Source of the DNA: Mycobacterium decipiens
Lineage (GTDB): Bacteria > Actinomycetota > Actinomycetes > Mycobacteriales > Mycobacteriaceae
Length of the DNA: 64,000 bases
Assembly (NCBI RefSeq): GCF_963853665.1
Contig: NZ_OY970459.1
Span: 682,001 to 746,000, forward strand
Direction: 5' to 3'
Below, one piece after another: positions 10,781 through 20,415 of the stretch. Both the position numbers and the translations under genes were made by a program. Position 1 is the stretch's first letter. Each line of letters opens with the position of its first letter. Under the pieces are notes generated by a model. It saw nothing but the letters and a program-made list of their open reading frames with translations, was not told the origin of the DNA and searched no databases.

Positions 10781-10792
10781 AAACTTTGCAAA
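10781..10792 (+). promoter_or_regulatory. RamB operator in the icl1 promoter region
   Basis: AAACTTTGCAAA is an exact match to the RamB core described for Corynebacterium/Mycobacterium (A/C-A-A-A-CTTTGCAAA type). With the preceding GC it contains the dyad GCAAA-C-TTTGC. It is 189 nt upstream of the icl1 ATG in the 295-bp gap. A TTGGCAAG-containing stretch near 10815-10823 may be further regulatory sequence, but I cannot assign it. Confidence 0.72.
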
Positions 10793-10980
10793 AACGCCCA
10801 AAGTTGTTGCCGAAATTGGCAAGTGAAACGGGTGGACCGCGATCGACGGACTATGCCATCGTCGAGTTAGCACACCAGTGAAGTTGAGCCCGAGTTGAGC
10901 CAGTGGCGCCGCCGGACGACGGTGCCGCATCGACGTTCGGCAAGCAATGCCGCAATGCAAGACCGTTAGGAGCAAGCGCC

Positions 10981-12267
10981 ATGTCTGTCGTTGGCACCCC
11001 GAAGAACGCGGAGCAGGTCCAGCACGAATGGGACACCAATCCCCGGTGGAAGGACGTCACTCGCACATACACCGCCGCCGACGTCGTTGCCCTGCAGGGC
11101 AGCGTGGTCGAGGAGCACACGCTGGCCCGCCGCGGCGCGGAGGTGCTGTGGGAGCAGCTGCACGACCTGGAGTGGGTCAATGCGCTGGGCGCCCTGACCG
11201 GAAACATGGCCGTCCAGCAGGTGCGTGCGGGGCTGAAGGCCATCTATCTGTCGGGCTGGCAGGTCGCCGGCGACGCCAATCTGTCCGGCCACACCTACCC
11301 CGACCAGAGCCTGTACCCGGCCAACTCGGTGCCACAGGTGGTCCGCCGGATCAACAACGCGCTGCAGCGCGCCGATCAAATCGCCAAGGTCGAGGGCGAC
11401 ACCTCGGTGGCGAACTGGCTGGCGCCGATCGTCGCTGACGGCGAGGCCGGTTTCGGTGGCGCGCTCAATGTCTACGAGCTGCAGAAGGCCCTCATCGCCG
11501 CGGGTGTCGCGGGTTCGCACTGGGAGGACCAGTTGGCCTCGGAGAAGAAGTGCGGCCACCTGGGCGGCAAGGTGCTGATCCCGACCCAGCAACACATCCG
11601 CACGCTGACCTCGGCCCGGCTGGCCGCCGACGTCTGCGATGTGCCGACGGTCGTGATCGCTCGCACGGATGCCGAGGCGGCCACACTGATCACCTCCGAC
11701 GTCGACGAGCGCGACCAACCGTTCATCACCGGCGAGCGCACCAAGGAAGGGTTCTACCGCACCCGCAACGGCATCGAGCCCTGCATCGCGCGGGCGAAGG
11801 CCTACGCGCCGTTCGCCGACCTGATCTGGATGGAGACCGGAACCCCCGACCTCGAGGTCGCGCGCCAGTTCTCCGAGGCGGTCAAGGCGCAGTACCCGGA
11901 CCAGATGCTGGCCTACAACTGCTCGCCGTCGTTCAACTGGCGTAAGCACCTTGACGATGCCACCATCGCCAAGTTCCAAAAGGAGCTTGCCGCAATGGGA
12001 TTCAAGTTCCAGTTCATCACGCTGGCCGGCTTCCATGCCTTGAACTACTCGATGTTCGATCTGGCCTACGGCTACGCCCGCAACCAGATGAGCGCCTACG
12101 TGGAGTTGCAGGAGCGCGAGTTCGCCGCCGAGGAGCGGGGCTACACCGCGACCAAGCACCAGCGCGAGGTCGGCGCCGGTTACTTCGACCGGATCGCCAC
12201 CACCGTCGACCCGAACTCGTCGACCACCGCGCTGACCGGTTCCACCGAAGAGGGCCAGTTTCACTGA
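10981..12267 (+). CDS. icl1: Isocitrate lyase 1
   Basis: 428 codons, the exact length of M. tuberculosis Icl1. Cleaves isocitrate to glyoxylate and succinate in the glyoxylate shunt and also acts as methylisocitrate lyase in the methylcitrate cycle. Seen: the catalytic KKCGH loop ([11 protein letters not shown], near residues 187-197), the [12 protein letters not shown] metal/substrate region and the mobile C-terminal lid ending STEEGQFH. An upstream frame runs to 10903, but the ATG at 10981 follows AGGAGCAAGCGCC. Regulation by RamB is likely from the operator 189 nt upstream. fadB2 follows 111 nt downstream. Confidence 0.97.
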   Translation: MSVVGTPKNAEQVQHEWDTNPRWKDVTRTYTAADVVALQGSVVEEHTLARRGAEVLWEQLHDLEWVNALGALTGNMAVQQVRAGLKAIYLSGWQVAGDANLSGHTYPDQSLYPANSVPQVVRRINNALQRADQIAKVEGDTSVANWLAPIVADGEAGFGGALNVYELQKALIAAGVAGSHWEDQLASEKKCGHLGGKVLIPTQQHIRTLTSARLAADVCDVPTVVIARTDAEAATLITSDVDERDQPFITGERTKEGFYRTRNGIEPCIARAKAYAPFADLIWMETGTPDLEVARQFSEAVKAQYPDQMLAYNCSPSFNWRKHLDDATIAKFQKELAAMGFKFQFITLAGFHALNYSMFDLAYGYARNQMSAYVELQEREFAAEERGYTATKHQREVGAGYFDRIATTVDPNSSTTALTGSTEEGQFH

Positions 12268-12378
12268 GTCCGCAAGCGGTGTTCGCCCGGCCCGGCCACC
12301 AGACGTAGACTCGCACTTTTGCAAGCGTGATCATGCGACTCTGCGTCTGGTCGCGGGTGGAATGAGAGAGAACAGGCA

Positions 12379-13242
12379 GTGAGCAAAGCAGCGATCCGGC
12401 GCGTCGGGGTTGTCGGGGCCGGCCAGATGGGCTCTGGCATCGCCGAGGTGTCCGTGCGTGCCGGCGTCGAAGTGACGGTGTTCGAGACCACCGAGGCGCT
12501 GATCACCGCGGGACGCAACCGCATTGTGAAATCGCTCGAACGTGGCGTCAGCGCGGGCAAGGTGACCGTACCCGAGCGCGACCGAGCGCTCGACAAACTG
12601 TCCTTCACCACCGATCTGAACGATCTGGCCGATCGGGATCTGGTGATCGAGGCCATTGTCGAGGACGATGCCATCAAGGCCGGGATCTTCACCGAACTCG
12701 ACCGGATCGTCATCGATCCCGACGCGGTGCTGGCCTCGAACACCTCCAGCATCCCGATCATGAAAATAGCCGCGGCCACCAAGAACCCCCAGCGGGTGCT
12801 GGGCCTGCACTTCTTCAATCCGGTCCCGGTGCTGCCACTGGTCGAGCTGGTCAGCACGCTGGTCACCGACAAAGCCGCCGCGGATCGCACGGAGGAGTTT
12901 GCCAGCTCGGTGCTAGGCAAACAGGTCGTGCGCTGCTCCGATCGATCCGGCTTTGTGGTGAACGCGCTGCTGGTGCCGTATCTGTTGTCGGCGATCCGGA
13001 TGGTGGAGGCCGGGTTTGCAACGGTCGAAGATGTCGACAAGGCCGTCGTTGCCGGGCTGTCGCATCCGATGGGCCCACTGCGACTTTCCGACCTTGTTGG
13101 CCTCGACACCCTGAAGCTGATCGCTGACAAGATGTACGAGGAATTTAAGGAGCCGCAGTACGGACCGCCACCGCTGTTGCTGCGGATGGTTGAGGCGGGT
13201 TTGTTGGGCAAGAAATCAGGTCAAGGTTTCTACCCGTACTGA
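12379..13242 (+). CDS. fadB2: 3-hydroxybutyryl-CoA dehydrogenase
   Basis: 287 codons from a GTG with GAGAGAACAGGCA upstream. NAD(P)-dependent beta-hydroxyacyl-CoA dehydrogenase acting on 3-hydroxybutyryl/acetoacetyl-CoA. Seen: N-terminal Rossmann motif VVGAGQMGSGIAEV, the family signature with catalytic His in GLHFFNPVPVLPLVEL (about residues 138-153), the catalytic Glu nearby, and the C-terminal domain ending KKSGQGFYPY. It lies downstream of icl1 and upstream of umaA, each on the same strand but with gaps suggesting separate promoters. Confidence 0.94.
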   Translation: MSKAAIRRVGVVGAGQMGSGIAEVSVRAGVEVTVFETTEALITAGRNRIVKSLERGVSAGKVTVPERDRALDKLSFTTDLNDLADRDLVIEAIVEDDAIKAGIFTELDRIVIDPDAVLASNTSSIPIMKIAAATKNPQRVLGLHFFNPVPVLPLVELVSTLVTDKAAADRTEEFASSVLGKQVVRCSDRSGFVVNALLVPYLLSAIRMVEAGFATVEDVDKAVVAGLSHPMGPLRLSDLVGLDTLKLIADKMYEEFKEPQYGPPPLLLRMVEAGLLGKKSGQGFYPY

Positions 13243-13338
13243 AGTGTTTGAACGGTCCCGGACCCGATGCATGCCGAGATCACCGGGCTGAGATGGCGCG
13301 GTTGCGGTCGTGTGACAGCTGTTGCATACATCGGGTAG

Positions 13339-14235
<897 letters not shown>

Positions 14236-14320
14236 CGCACCGCAGCGGCTCAAGCCGGGTGCTGTTTCGGGCCCGGCGAAGAGCCGGCGTGCCGCGACCG
14301 CGTCGAATGCCCTATTCCTG

Positions 14321-15184
14321 TTACTTTTCCAACGTGAACTGGTCGATGTCGGTGTAACCCTGGCGGAACAGCTTCGCACAGCCGGTCAGGTACTTCATGT
14401 AGCGGTCGTAGACCGTCTGCGATTGGATCGCGATGGCCTGATCCTTGTTAGCCTCGAGTGCTGCGGCCCACGTGTCCAGCGTCCTGGCGTAGTGCAGCTG
14501 CAGTGACTGGACCCGGGTCACCCGGAAACCGACCTTCTCGGCGTGCTCTTGCACGGTCGGGACGGACGGCAGCCAACCCCCGGGGAAGATCTCGGCCAGG
14601 ATGAACTTGGTGAAGTGAACCAGTTCGCGGGTCAACGTTAGGCCCTTTTCCCTGCCTTCCCGGAAGGTGGGGCGCACGATGGTGTGCAGCAGCATTACGC
14701 CGTCGGCCGGCAACGCGCGGTGGGTCACCTCGAAGAAATGGTGGTAGCGCTGATGGCCGAAGTGCTCGAACGCACCGATCGAGACGATGCGGTCGACGGG
14801 CTCGTCGAACTTCTCCCAGCCCTCCAGTAACACTCGTCGGGAGCGTGGGGTGTCCATATTGTCGAACATCTTCTGGACATGGCCGGCCTGGTTCTCCGAC
14901 AACGTCAGGCCCACAACATTGACGTCGTACTTCTCGATGGCGCGTCTCATGGTGGCGCCCCAGCCGCAGCCGATGTCCAGCAACGTCATCCCGGGCTCGA
15001 GCTTCAGCTTGCCCAGCGCCAGGTCGATCTTGGCGATCTGGGCCTCCTGAAGCGACATGTCGTCGCGCTCGAAGTAGGCGCAGCTGTAGGTCTGGGTGGG
15101 ATCCAAGAAGAGCCGGAAGAAGTCGTCGGAAAGGTCGTAGTGGGCTTGCACGTTTCCAAAATGCGGCGTGAGCTGCACGGACAT
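14321..15184 (-). CDS. pcaA: Mycolic acid cyclopropane synthase
   Basis: 287 codons from MSVQLTPHFGNVQAHYDLSD. Adds the proximal cis-cyclopropane ring to alpha-mycolates using SAM; in M. tuberculosis needed for cording and persistence. Seen: DLSDDFFRLFLDPTQTYSCA, the SAM motif [36 protein letters not shown] with the active-site His/Glu region, and the end FTLEK. A 12-codon in-frame extension to 15220 exists but the family start is at 15184. Very close to the M. tuberculosis protein from memory, with scattered substitutions. Confidence 0.95.
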   Translation of the reverse strand: MSVQLTPHFGNVQAHYDLSDDFFRLFLDPTQTYSCAYFERDDMSLQEAQIAKIDLALGKLKLEPGMTLLDIGCGWGATMRRAIEKYDVNVVGLTLSENQAGHVQKMFDNMDTPRSRRVLLEGWEKFDEPVDRIVSIGAFEHFGHQRYHHFFEVTHRALPADGVMLLHTIVRPTFREGREKGLTLTRELVHFTKFILAEIFPGGWLPSVPTVQEHAEKVGFRVTRVQSLQLHYARTLDTWAAALEANKDQAIAIQSQTVYDRYMKYLTGCAKLFRQGYTDIDQFTLEK

Positions 15185-15336
15185 ACCGATTTGAGCCTTT
15201 CTGTGTCCCGAGGCTTGCATCTACTTGCCCCGACGCACCCCTGGTCTACTCCCGATGCATCCCTTGCATGCTAGCCGCTACGAGTCGGCCCAGCCGCACT
15301 CGCCGCCGTGACCAGGGGTCACAGCGGTAGCGAGAA

Positions 15337-16347
15337 TCACCAGGCCTGCAGCACGGCACCGATAGCCAGGCCCCCAACCAGCAACGCACCGGCCTGACGC
15401 ACGTGCACCCAGGCCAGCGCGGCGTACCACAGCGGCCACACCGGAAATTCCGGGGGCGGCCGCTTGGGCCGCTGCCGCCGGAAACGGGGCCACACCTTGG
15501 CCAACCTGGGCAGCGCCAAGGCGACCAGCAACACCGGCCAGGGCATGGCCGCCACCACGACGTTGACGGCGACGAGTAGGTAGAACCCGACCATCATCGC
15601 CAGTGTCACTGCGCGGGCGCGCGCTTCGCCGAGGAGCACCGGCAGCGTCCGGATGCCGAGCGGTTCGTCGTAACCGATCTTGTCGATGTGCTTGCCCATC
15701 AGCACGGTCGTGCACAACAGCCCATACGGGAGCGATGCCAGAACGACGTCCCAACCGAGGGTGCCCACCACGGAGTAGTACGTTCCGCACACCATCAGCG
15801 GACCCCACACGACGAAAACGTCGGGTTCGCCGAGGCCGCGCTTCTTCAGCCGGAGCGGTGGCGCCGTGTAGGCGACGCTCAGCGCGAACCCACTCAGGGC
15901 AAATGCCAGCACGGGCCAACCGCGGGCCCACGTCAGCGTCACTAGGATCGCTAGGTCTGCCAGGTTCACCGCGAGTATCGCCAGGCCCAGCGTGCGACGG
16001 CTGATCAGCCCGGACAGCACCGGGTGCGGGGCATAGAGGGCACGCGGGTAGGTGGCGCTGTCAGTGCCGACCTTGGTGTCGTAGAGATCGTTCATGAGGT
16101 TGTTGGAAATGTGCGCGCACGTGATCCCCACCACTGCCAGGACGAGCCAGCGCCAATCCAGGCCAGGCTGACCGATCGCCAACAGCGCCGCGACCAGGCC
16201 AGAGACCAGGGTCATCGGGAGCACCGCGGCCCGGGTGACGACGAGCCATCGGGTGACCGTGTCGATCGGTCCGTCCGGTGGCGGGTTGGTGGTGCGAAGT
16301 GCGTGCGCCCATGATCTAAACCGGGAGCCCACGCTCGCGTCGGGCAT
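15337..16347 (-). CDS. UbiA-family membrane prenyltransferase
   Basis: 336 codons, integral membrane with about eight to nine helices. Two aspartate-rich prenyl-diphosphate-binding motifs are seen: NNLMNDLYDTKVGTD (NDxxD, about residues 103-117) and GKHIDKIGYDEPLGIRTLP (DxxxD, about 219-237). These are diagnostic of enzymes that attach polyprenyl chains to aromatic or sugar acceptors, such as MenA-like proteins; the acceptor here is unknown. It begins 9 nt after the TetR gene, so both are probably one transcript. In H37Rv I remember two short ORFs (Rv0471c, Rv0470A) here; the present gene is whole. Confidence 0.88.
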   Translation of the reverse strand: MPDASVGSRFRSWAHALRTTNPPPDGPIDTVTRWLVVTRAAVLPMTLVSGLVAALLAIGQPGLDWRWLVLAVVGITCAHISNNLMNDLYDTKVGTDSATYPRALYAPHPVLSGLISRRTLGLAILAVNLADLAILVTLTWARGWPVLAFALSGFALSVAYTAPPLRLKKRGLGEPDVFVVWGPLMVCGTYYSVVGTLGWDVVLASLPYGLLCTTVLMGKHIDKIGYDEPLGIRTLPVLLGEARARAVTLAMMVGFYLLVAVNVVVAAMPWPVLLVALALPRLAKVWPRFRRQRPKRPPPEFPVWPLWYAALAWVHVRQAGALLVGGLAIGAVLQAW

Positions 16348-16356
16348 CCCTAGAGC

Positions 16357-17061
16357 TTAGACCTGGCCCCAAGGTGGCACGATCGGCGACGGATGCGGTT
16401 GTTCGCGGAATTTCTCCAGCGAGCCGCCGGCCTCGACGATGCCGCACAGCGCACTCCAGCTCAGCATCGTTAGGTAGTCGATCAGTTCGTCACTGCTCAT
16501 CCGGGGATCTGACATCCAGGAGTGGGTGGCCAGCTGCACGCCGCCGACGATCAGGTACGCCCACGGCTCCACTCCGCCGGTGTCCATCCCGGCTTCCTGC
16601 ATGCGGCGGCGCAGCATCACCGCGAGCATGCGGGCAATGATCCGCTCCGAGTCGGCGATCACTTTGCTTTTGCTGGCTGAGCTATTCGCCATCACGAACC
16701 GATACGGCTCCGGTTGGGCCGCCACAGTTTCGACATAGACCCGGATGATTTCGCGGGTCAGCTCGAAACCATCCATGTCGGCCGACAGCGCAGCGACCAT
16801 GTTGGGGATCAAGGTGCTCTGCGTGAACCGCATCATCACGGCGGTCGTCAGGTCGTTCTTGTCGACGAAGTAGCGGTAGAGCACGGTCTTGGAGACCCCG
16901 ATCTCCGCCGCTATCTCGTCCATGCTGAGGAAGCGGCCCTGCCGGCGAATCGCCTCAATTGTGCCGTCCACCAGCTCATTGCGGCGCTCCACCTTGTGCT
17001 GGTGCCAGCGTCGCTTGCGACCATCCGTCTTCACTGTCACGGCCGGGATATGCTCTACCAC
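16357..17061 (-). CDS. TetR-family transcriptional regulator
   Basis: 234 codons from a GTG at 17061; an ATG at 17124 would add 21 residues. N-terminal TetR helix-turn-helix (MDEIAAEIGVSKTVLYRYF) after a basic leader GRKRRWHQHKVERR. The C-terminal ligand domain ends REQPHPSPIVPPWGQV. It lies just upstream of the UbiA gene on the same strand and is divergent from the DUF445 gene, so candidate targets are these two. Ligand unknown. Equivalent to Rv0472c. Confidence 0.87.
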   Translation of the reverse strand: MVEHIPAVTVKTDGRKRRWHQHKVERRNELVDGTIEAIRRQGRFLSMDEIAAEIGVSKTVLYRYFVDKNDLTTAVMMRFTQSTLIPNMVAALSADMDGFELTREIIRVYVETVAAQPEPYRFVMANSSASKSKVIADSERIIARMLAVMLRRRMQEAGMDTGGVEPWAYLIVGGVQLATHSWMSDPRMSSDELIDYLTMLSWSALCGIVEAGGSLEKFREQPHPSPIVPPWGQV

Positions 17062-17183
17062 TTTCGCCGATTCCCATTCACTAGACGCTCCTGATACTAC
17101 GGCCAATGGGGGTCCCTCTGGCATATTGGGCGCATGTGCGCGGGGCGCGCAGGATAGCGTCGTCACATTAACTGGTGGCGGCA

Positions 17184-18569
17184 ATGGCGGATGATGGTGT
17201 GGTGGCACACAGAGCCGACGTGTCGGGCTCGCCGCCGCCAGGGCTGAATTCGAGAACGCGGCCAACGGTGGCGAGGCGGGTCCGCGCGTCGTTCGCTGAA
17301 TCATTCGCCGCAGCCGATCCGGAGGCGGATGCCGCGCGGCGGACGGCGCTGCGCCGGATGAAAGTGGTGGCACTGGGCTTTTTGGTGGGTGCCACCGGCG
17401 TGTTCCTCGCCTGTCGTTGGTTGCAGGCCGATGGCACCGCCCCCGCGTGGGTGGGTTATGTCGGCGCGGCGGCGGAGGCCGGCATGGTTGGCGCCCTGGC
17501 GGACTGGTTCGCGGTGACCGCGCTGTTCAAGCACCCGCTGGGCATTCCGATCCCGCACACCGCCATCATCAAGCGCAAGAAGGACCAGCTGGGTGAGGGC
17601 CTGGGCACTTTCGTGCGGGAGAATTTCCTGTCGCCGCCGGTAGTGGAGACCAAGCTGCGTGATGCGCAGGTTCCGAGCCGACTCGGCAAATGGCTGTCGG
17701 AGACCACACATGCCCAGCGGGTGGCGGCCGAAACCGCGACGGTGCTGCGGGTGCTGGTGGAGTTGTTGCGGGACGAAGACATCCAGCAGGTGATCGACCG
17801 GATGATCGTGCGCCGCATCGCCGAACCACAGTGGGGTCCGCCAGTGGGTCGGATGCTGGCGACGCTGCTGGCCGAGAACCGGCAGGAGGCTCTGATTCAG
17901 TTGCTGGCCGACCGGGCGTTTCAGTGGTCGCTGAACGCCGGCGTGGTCATCCAACGGGTGGTCGAGCGTGACTCGCCGAGCTGGTCGCCTCGTTTCATCG
18001 ACCACCTTGTCGGCGACCGTATCCACCGCGAGCTGATGGATTTCACCGACAAGGTGCGCCGCAACCCCGATCACGAGTTGCGCCGCTCGGCTACCCGCTT
18101 CCTGTTCGAGTTCGCTGATGACCTCCAGCACGATCCGGACACCATTGCGCGCGCTGACGCGATCAAAGAGCAGCTAATGGCGCGCGACGAGATCGCCAAC
18201 GCCGCTGCGACGGCATGGAAGACGCTCAAACGGCTGGTGCTCGAGGGTGTCGACGACCCGTCCAGCGCGTTGCGGACCCGCATTGCCGACGCGGTCATCC
18301 GGATCGGGGAATCGCTGCGTGACGATGCCGATCTGCGCGACAAAGTGGACAGTTGGATGGTTCGAGCGGCCCAGCATCTGGTCTCGGAGTACGGGGTCGA
18401 GATCACCGCAATCATCACCGAGACGATCGAGCGCTGGGACGCCGAGGAAGCCAGCCGACGCATCGAACTGCACGTCGGTCGCGACCTGCAGTTCATTCGG
18501 ATCAACGGAACAGTGGTTGGGGCGCTGGCTGGGTTGGTGATCTACGCGGTCGCGCAGCTGTTGTTCTGA
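17184..18569 (+). CDS. DUF445 family membrane protein
   Basis: 461 codons from ATG 17184 (GTG 17175 adds three). DUF445 architecture: an N-terminal hydrophobic pair (VVALGFLVGATGVFLACRWL and WVGYVGAAAEAGMVGALADW with the family FAVTALFKHPLGIPIPHTAI), a long hydrophilic helical region of about 330 residues, and one C-terminal helix VVGALAGLVIYAVAQLLF. The orientation suggests a large cytoplasmic or periplasmic coiled domain anchored at both ends. Function unknown; equivalent to Rv0473. Confidence 0.85.
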   Translation: MADDGVVAHRADVSGSPPPGLNSRTRPTVARRVRASFAESFAAADPEADAARRTALRRMKVVALGFLVGATGVFLACRWLQADGTAPAWVGYVGAAAEAGMVGALADWFAVTALFKHPLGIPIPHTAIIKRKKDQLGEGLGTFVRENFLSPPVVETKLRDAQVPSRLGKWLSETTHAQRVAAETATVLRVLVELLRDEDIQQVIDRMIVRRIAEPQWGPPVGRMLATLLAENRQEALIQLLADRAFQWSLNAGVVIQRVVERDSPSWSPRFIDHLVGDRIHRELMDFTDKVRRNPDHELRRSATRFLFEFADDLQHDPDTIARADAIKEQLMARDEIANAAATAWKTLKRLVLEGVDDPSSALRTRIADAVIRIGESLRDDADLRDKVDSWMVRAAQHLVSEYGVEITAIITETIERWDAEEASRRIELHVGRDLQFIRINGTVVGALAGLVIYAVAQLLF

Positions 18570-18579
18570 AGGGTGCTAA

Positions 18580-18605
18580 CAAGTGCTTGCAATAGCAAGC
18601 ACTTG
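18580..18605. promoter_or_regulatory. Perfect 11-bp inverted repeat upstream of the XRE regulator
   Basis: CAAGTGCTTGC and GCAAGCACTTG are perfect complements separated by AATA. The right arm ends in TTGACC (18603-18608), which looks like a -35 element for the gene starting at 18657, so a protein bound here would block the promoter. The symmetry suits a dimeric helix-turn-helix protein such as the adjacent gene product; this would make it autoregulated. Confidence 0.72.
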
Positions 18606-18656
18606 ACCGTACTCTGGTGCCGGTAGCAGCGAACGCCCCGAGCTAGGAGTACCCCA

Positions 18657-19079
18657 ATGCCATCGGAGGAGAATCTCGCCGCCAAGGTGTCCACGAAGGC
18701 TTCCGACGTGGCCTCCGACATTGGCAGCTTCATCAGGTCGCAACGGGAGACGGCGCAAGTCTCGATGCGGCAGCTCGCCGAACGGTCCGGTGTCAGCAAT
18801 CCGTACCTGAGTCAAGTTGAACGCGGGTTGCGTAAGCCGTCTGCCGACGTTTTGAGCCAAATCGCAAAGGCGCTGCGGGTTTCCGCCGAGGTCCTGTATG
18901 TCCGCGCCGGGATCCTTGAGCCCAGCGAGACCAGTCAGGTGCGAGACGCCATCATCACCGACACAGCAATCACCGAGCGCCAGAAGCAGGTTCTGCTCGA
19001 TATCTACGCGTCGTTTACCCACCAGAACGAATCCATCCGTGAGGAGTGTCCGAGCGATCCGACGTCGACGGTTGACTAG
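18657..19079 (+). CDS. XRE-family transcriptional regulator
   Basis: 140 codons. Helix-turn-helix at about residues 24-78: IRSQRETAQVSMRQLAERSG followed by VSNPYLSQVERGLRKPS. The C-terminal 60 residues carry no ligand motif I recognise. It sits between a perfect palindrome and hbhA; control of its own promoter is likely and control of hbhA possible. Equivalent to Rv0474, which has been reported as a copper-responsive regulator in M. tuberculosis; I see no obvious Cys/His metal site here. Confidence 0.87.
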   Translation: MPSEENLAAKVSTKASDVASDIGSFIRSQRETAQVSMRQLAERSGVSNPYLSQVERGLRKPSADVLSQIAKALRVSAEVLYVRAGILEPSETSQVRDAIITDTAITERQKQVLLDIYASFTHQNESIREECPSDPTSTVD

Positions 19080-19388
19080 CTCTTGGCCGGCAATTTCTGA
19101 CGCTGAACGGCCGCCAGGCTGAGTCGAAATCGCGGTGGTGTCTAGATCATTGGCCGTCGGGTAACTCAACAGGAAGGGGACAGTCATCGGTGTGAGGTCA
19201 GCCGCGAGCTGATCCCGCCAATAACTCGACCGACAACCGACCCGACGATGAGGAGGTTTCCCGGCAAGTCGCGTGCCACGTCAATCCGCGGGTCTTGACT
19301 ACTCCGCAAAGGAGCCGACACTCGCCCCAACTTCCAGACCAAAGACGTACAAGGCCGATATCGAAAACAGTTAATGAAAGGAATACTC
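19080..19388 (+). promoter_or_regulatory. hbhA upstream region
   Basis: 309-bp gap between the XRE regulator and hbhA. It holds no supported ORF; the minus-strand frame here is a shadow. AAAGGA lies 8-13 nt upstream of the hbhA ATG. I see no clear -10/-35 pair. Confidence 0.35.
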
Positions 19389-19994
19389 ATGGCTGAAAAC
19401 TCGAACATCGAGGACATCAAGGCTCCGTTGCTTGCCGCGCTCGGAGCGGCCGACCTGGCCCTGGCCACTGTCAACGACCTGATCACGAACCTGCGTGAGC
19501 GTGCCGAAGAGACTCGTACGGACACCCGCAGCCGGGTCGAGGAGAGCCGTGCTCGCCTGACCAAGCTGCAGGAGGACCTGCCCGAGCAGCTCACCGAGCT
19601 GCGCGACAAGTTCACCACCGAGGAGCTGCGCAAGGCCGCCGAAGGCTACCTTGACGCCGCCACCAACCGGTACAACGAGCTGGTTGAGCGCGGCGAGGCC
19701 GCTCTGGAGCGGCTGCGCAACCAGCAGAGCTTCGAGGACGTGTCGGCGCGTGCCGAAGGCTATGTGGACCAGGCTGTGGAGTTGACCCAGGAGGCGCTGG
19801 GTACCGTCGCATCACAGACCCGCGCGGTCGGTGAGCGCGCGGCCAAGTTGGTCGGCATCGAGCTGCCCAAGAAGACCGTACCGGCGAAGAAGGCTGCCGC
19901 TCCGGCCAAGAAGGCGGCACCGGCGAAGAAGGCTGCTCCGGCCAAGAAGGCGCCCGCGAAGAAGGTGGCGGCCAAGAAGGTCACCCAGAAGTAG
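19389..19994 (+). CDS. hbhA: Heparin-binding haemagglutinin
   Basis: 201 codons from ATG 19389 ([20 protein letters not shown]); an in-frame ATG at 19374 is less likely. Surface adhesin binding sulfated glycans on epithelial cells, also linked to lipid bodies. Residues about 8-155 form a long amphipathic coiled coil ([20 protein letters not shown] and similar); residues about 160-201 are a Lys/Ala/Pro-rich tail of repeated [10 protein letters not shown] units, the heparin-binding region. No signal peptide, as in M. tuberculosis HbhA. Tail length differs from the H37Rv protein I remember because of repeat copy number. Confidence 0.95.
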   Translation: MAENSNIEDIKAPLLAALGAADLALATVNDLITNLRERAEETRTDTRSRVEESRARLTKLQEDLPEQLTELRDKFTTEELRKAAEGYLDAATNRYNELVERGEAALERLRNQQSFEDVSARAEGYVDQAVELTQEALGTVASQTRAVGERAAKLVGIELPKKTVPAKKAAAPAKKAAPAKKAAPAKKAPAKKVAAKKVTQK

Positions 19995-20053
19995 TCGCGC
20001 AAGCACAATCGACTCCGCGTCGTCGTTGAGGCGATTCGGACCGACAAGCACAA

Positions 20054-20090
20054 TCGACTCCGAGTCGCCTTTAGGGCGACTCGGAGTCGA
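20054..20090 (+). terminator. Strong hairpin after hbhA
   Basis: A 16-bp perfect stem (TCGACTCCGAGTCGCC with its complement) and a 5-nt TTTAG loop, 60 nt after the hbhA stop. There is no U-run, as is common for mycobacterial intrinsic terminators. The motif AAGCACAATCGACTCCG occurs twice, from about 20001 and 20046, so the hairpin sits on a partial duplication. Confidence 0.7.
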
Positions 20091-20122
20091 CGTGTTGGAC
20101 GGATACCGCATAGTCTTGATGC

Positions 20123-20410
20123 GTGAATCACCTCGTGGGTACCGTCATGTTGGTCGTGCAGATCGCCGTGTTGGTGACGGCGGTATACGCGTTCGTGCAT
20201 GCGGCGCTGCAGCGGCCCGATGCCTATACCGCCGCCGATAAGCTGACCAAGCCGGTGTGGCTAGTGATCCTTGGCGTTGCTGTGGCACTGACCTCCATCC
20301 TGGGCTTCGTTTTCGGCGTGCTCGGGATGGTGATCGCCGCGTGTGCGGCCGGCGTGTATCTGGTCGACGTGCGACCGAAGCTCCTCGAAATTCAGGGTAA
20401 GTCGCGCTAG
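20123..20410 (+). CDS. DUF2516 membrane protein
   Basis: 95 codons from GTG ([13 protein letters not shown]) at 20123. Helices: [41 protein letters not shown], and [18 protein letters not shown]; the middle segment [14 protein letters not shown] is family-like. Small integral membrane protein of unknown function. The next gene starts 6 nt later. Equivalent to Rv0476. Confidence 0.8.
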   Translation: MNHLVGTVMLVVQIAVLVTAVYAFVHAALQRPDAYTAADKLTKPVWLVILGVAVALTSILGFVFGVLGMVIAACAAGVYLVDVRPKLLEIQGKSR

Positions 20411-20415
20411 CGGAA

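Noticed and set aside
10966..12324. 452-codon minus-strand ORF across icl1
   Set aside because: Icl1 is complete on the other strand with catalytic motif; the antisense frame is a composition artefact.
19831..20241. Arg-rich plus-strand ORF across the hbhA tail
   Set aside because: Frame shift of the Lys/Ala repeat-coding sequence; no domain and covers the terminator.
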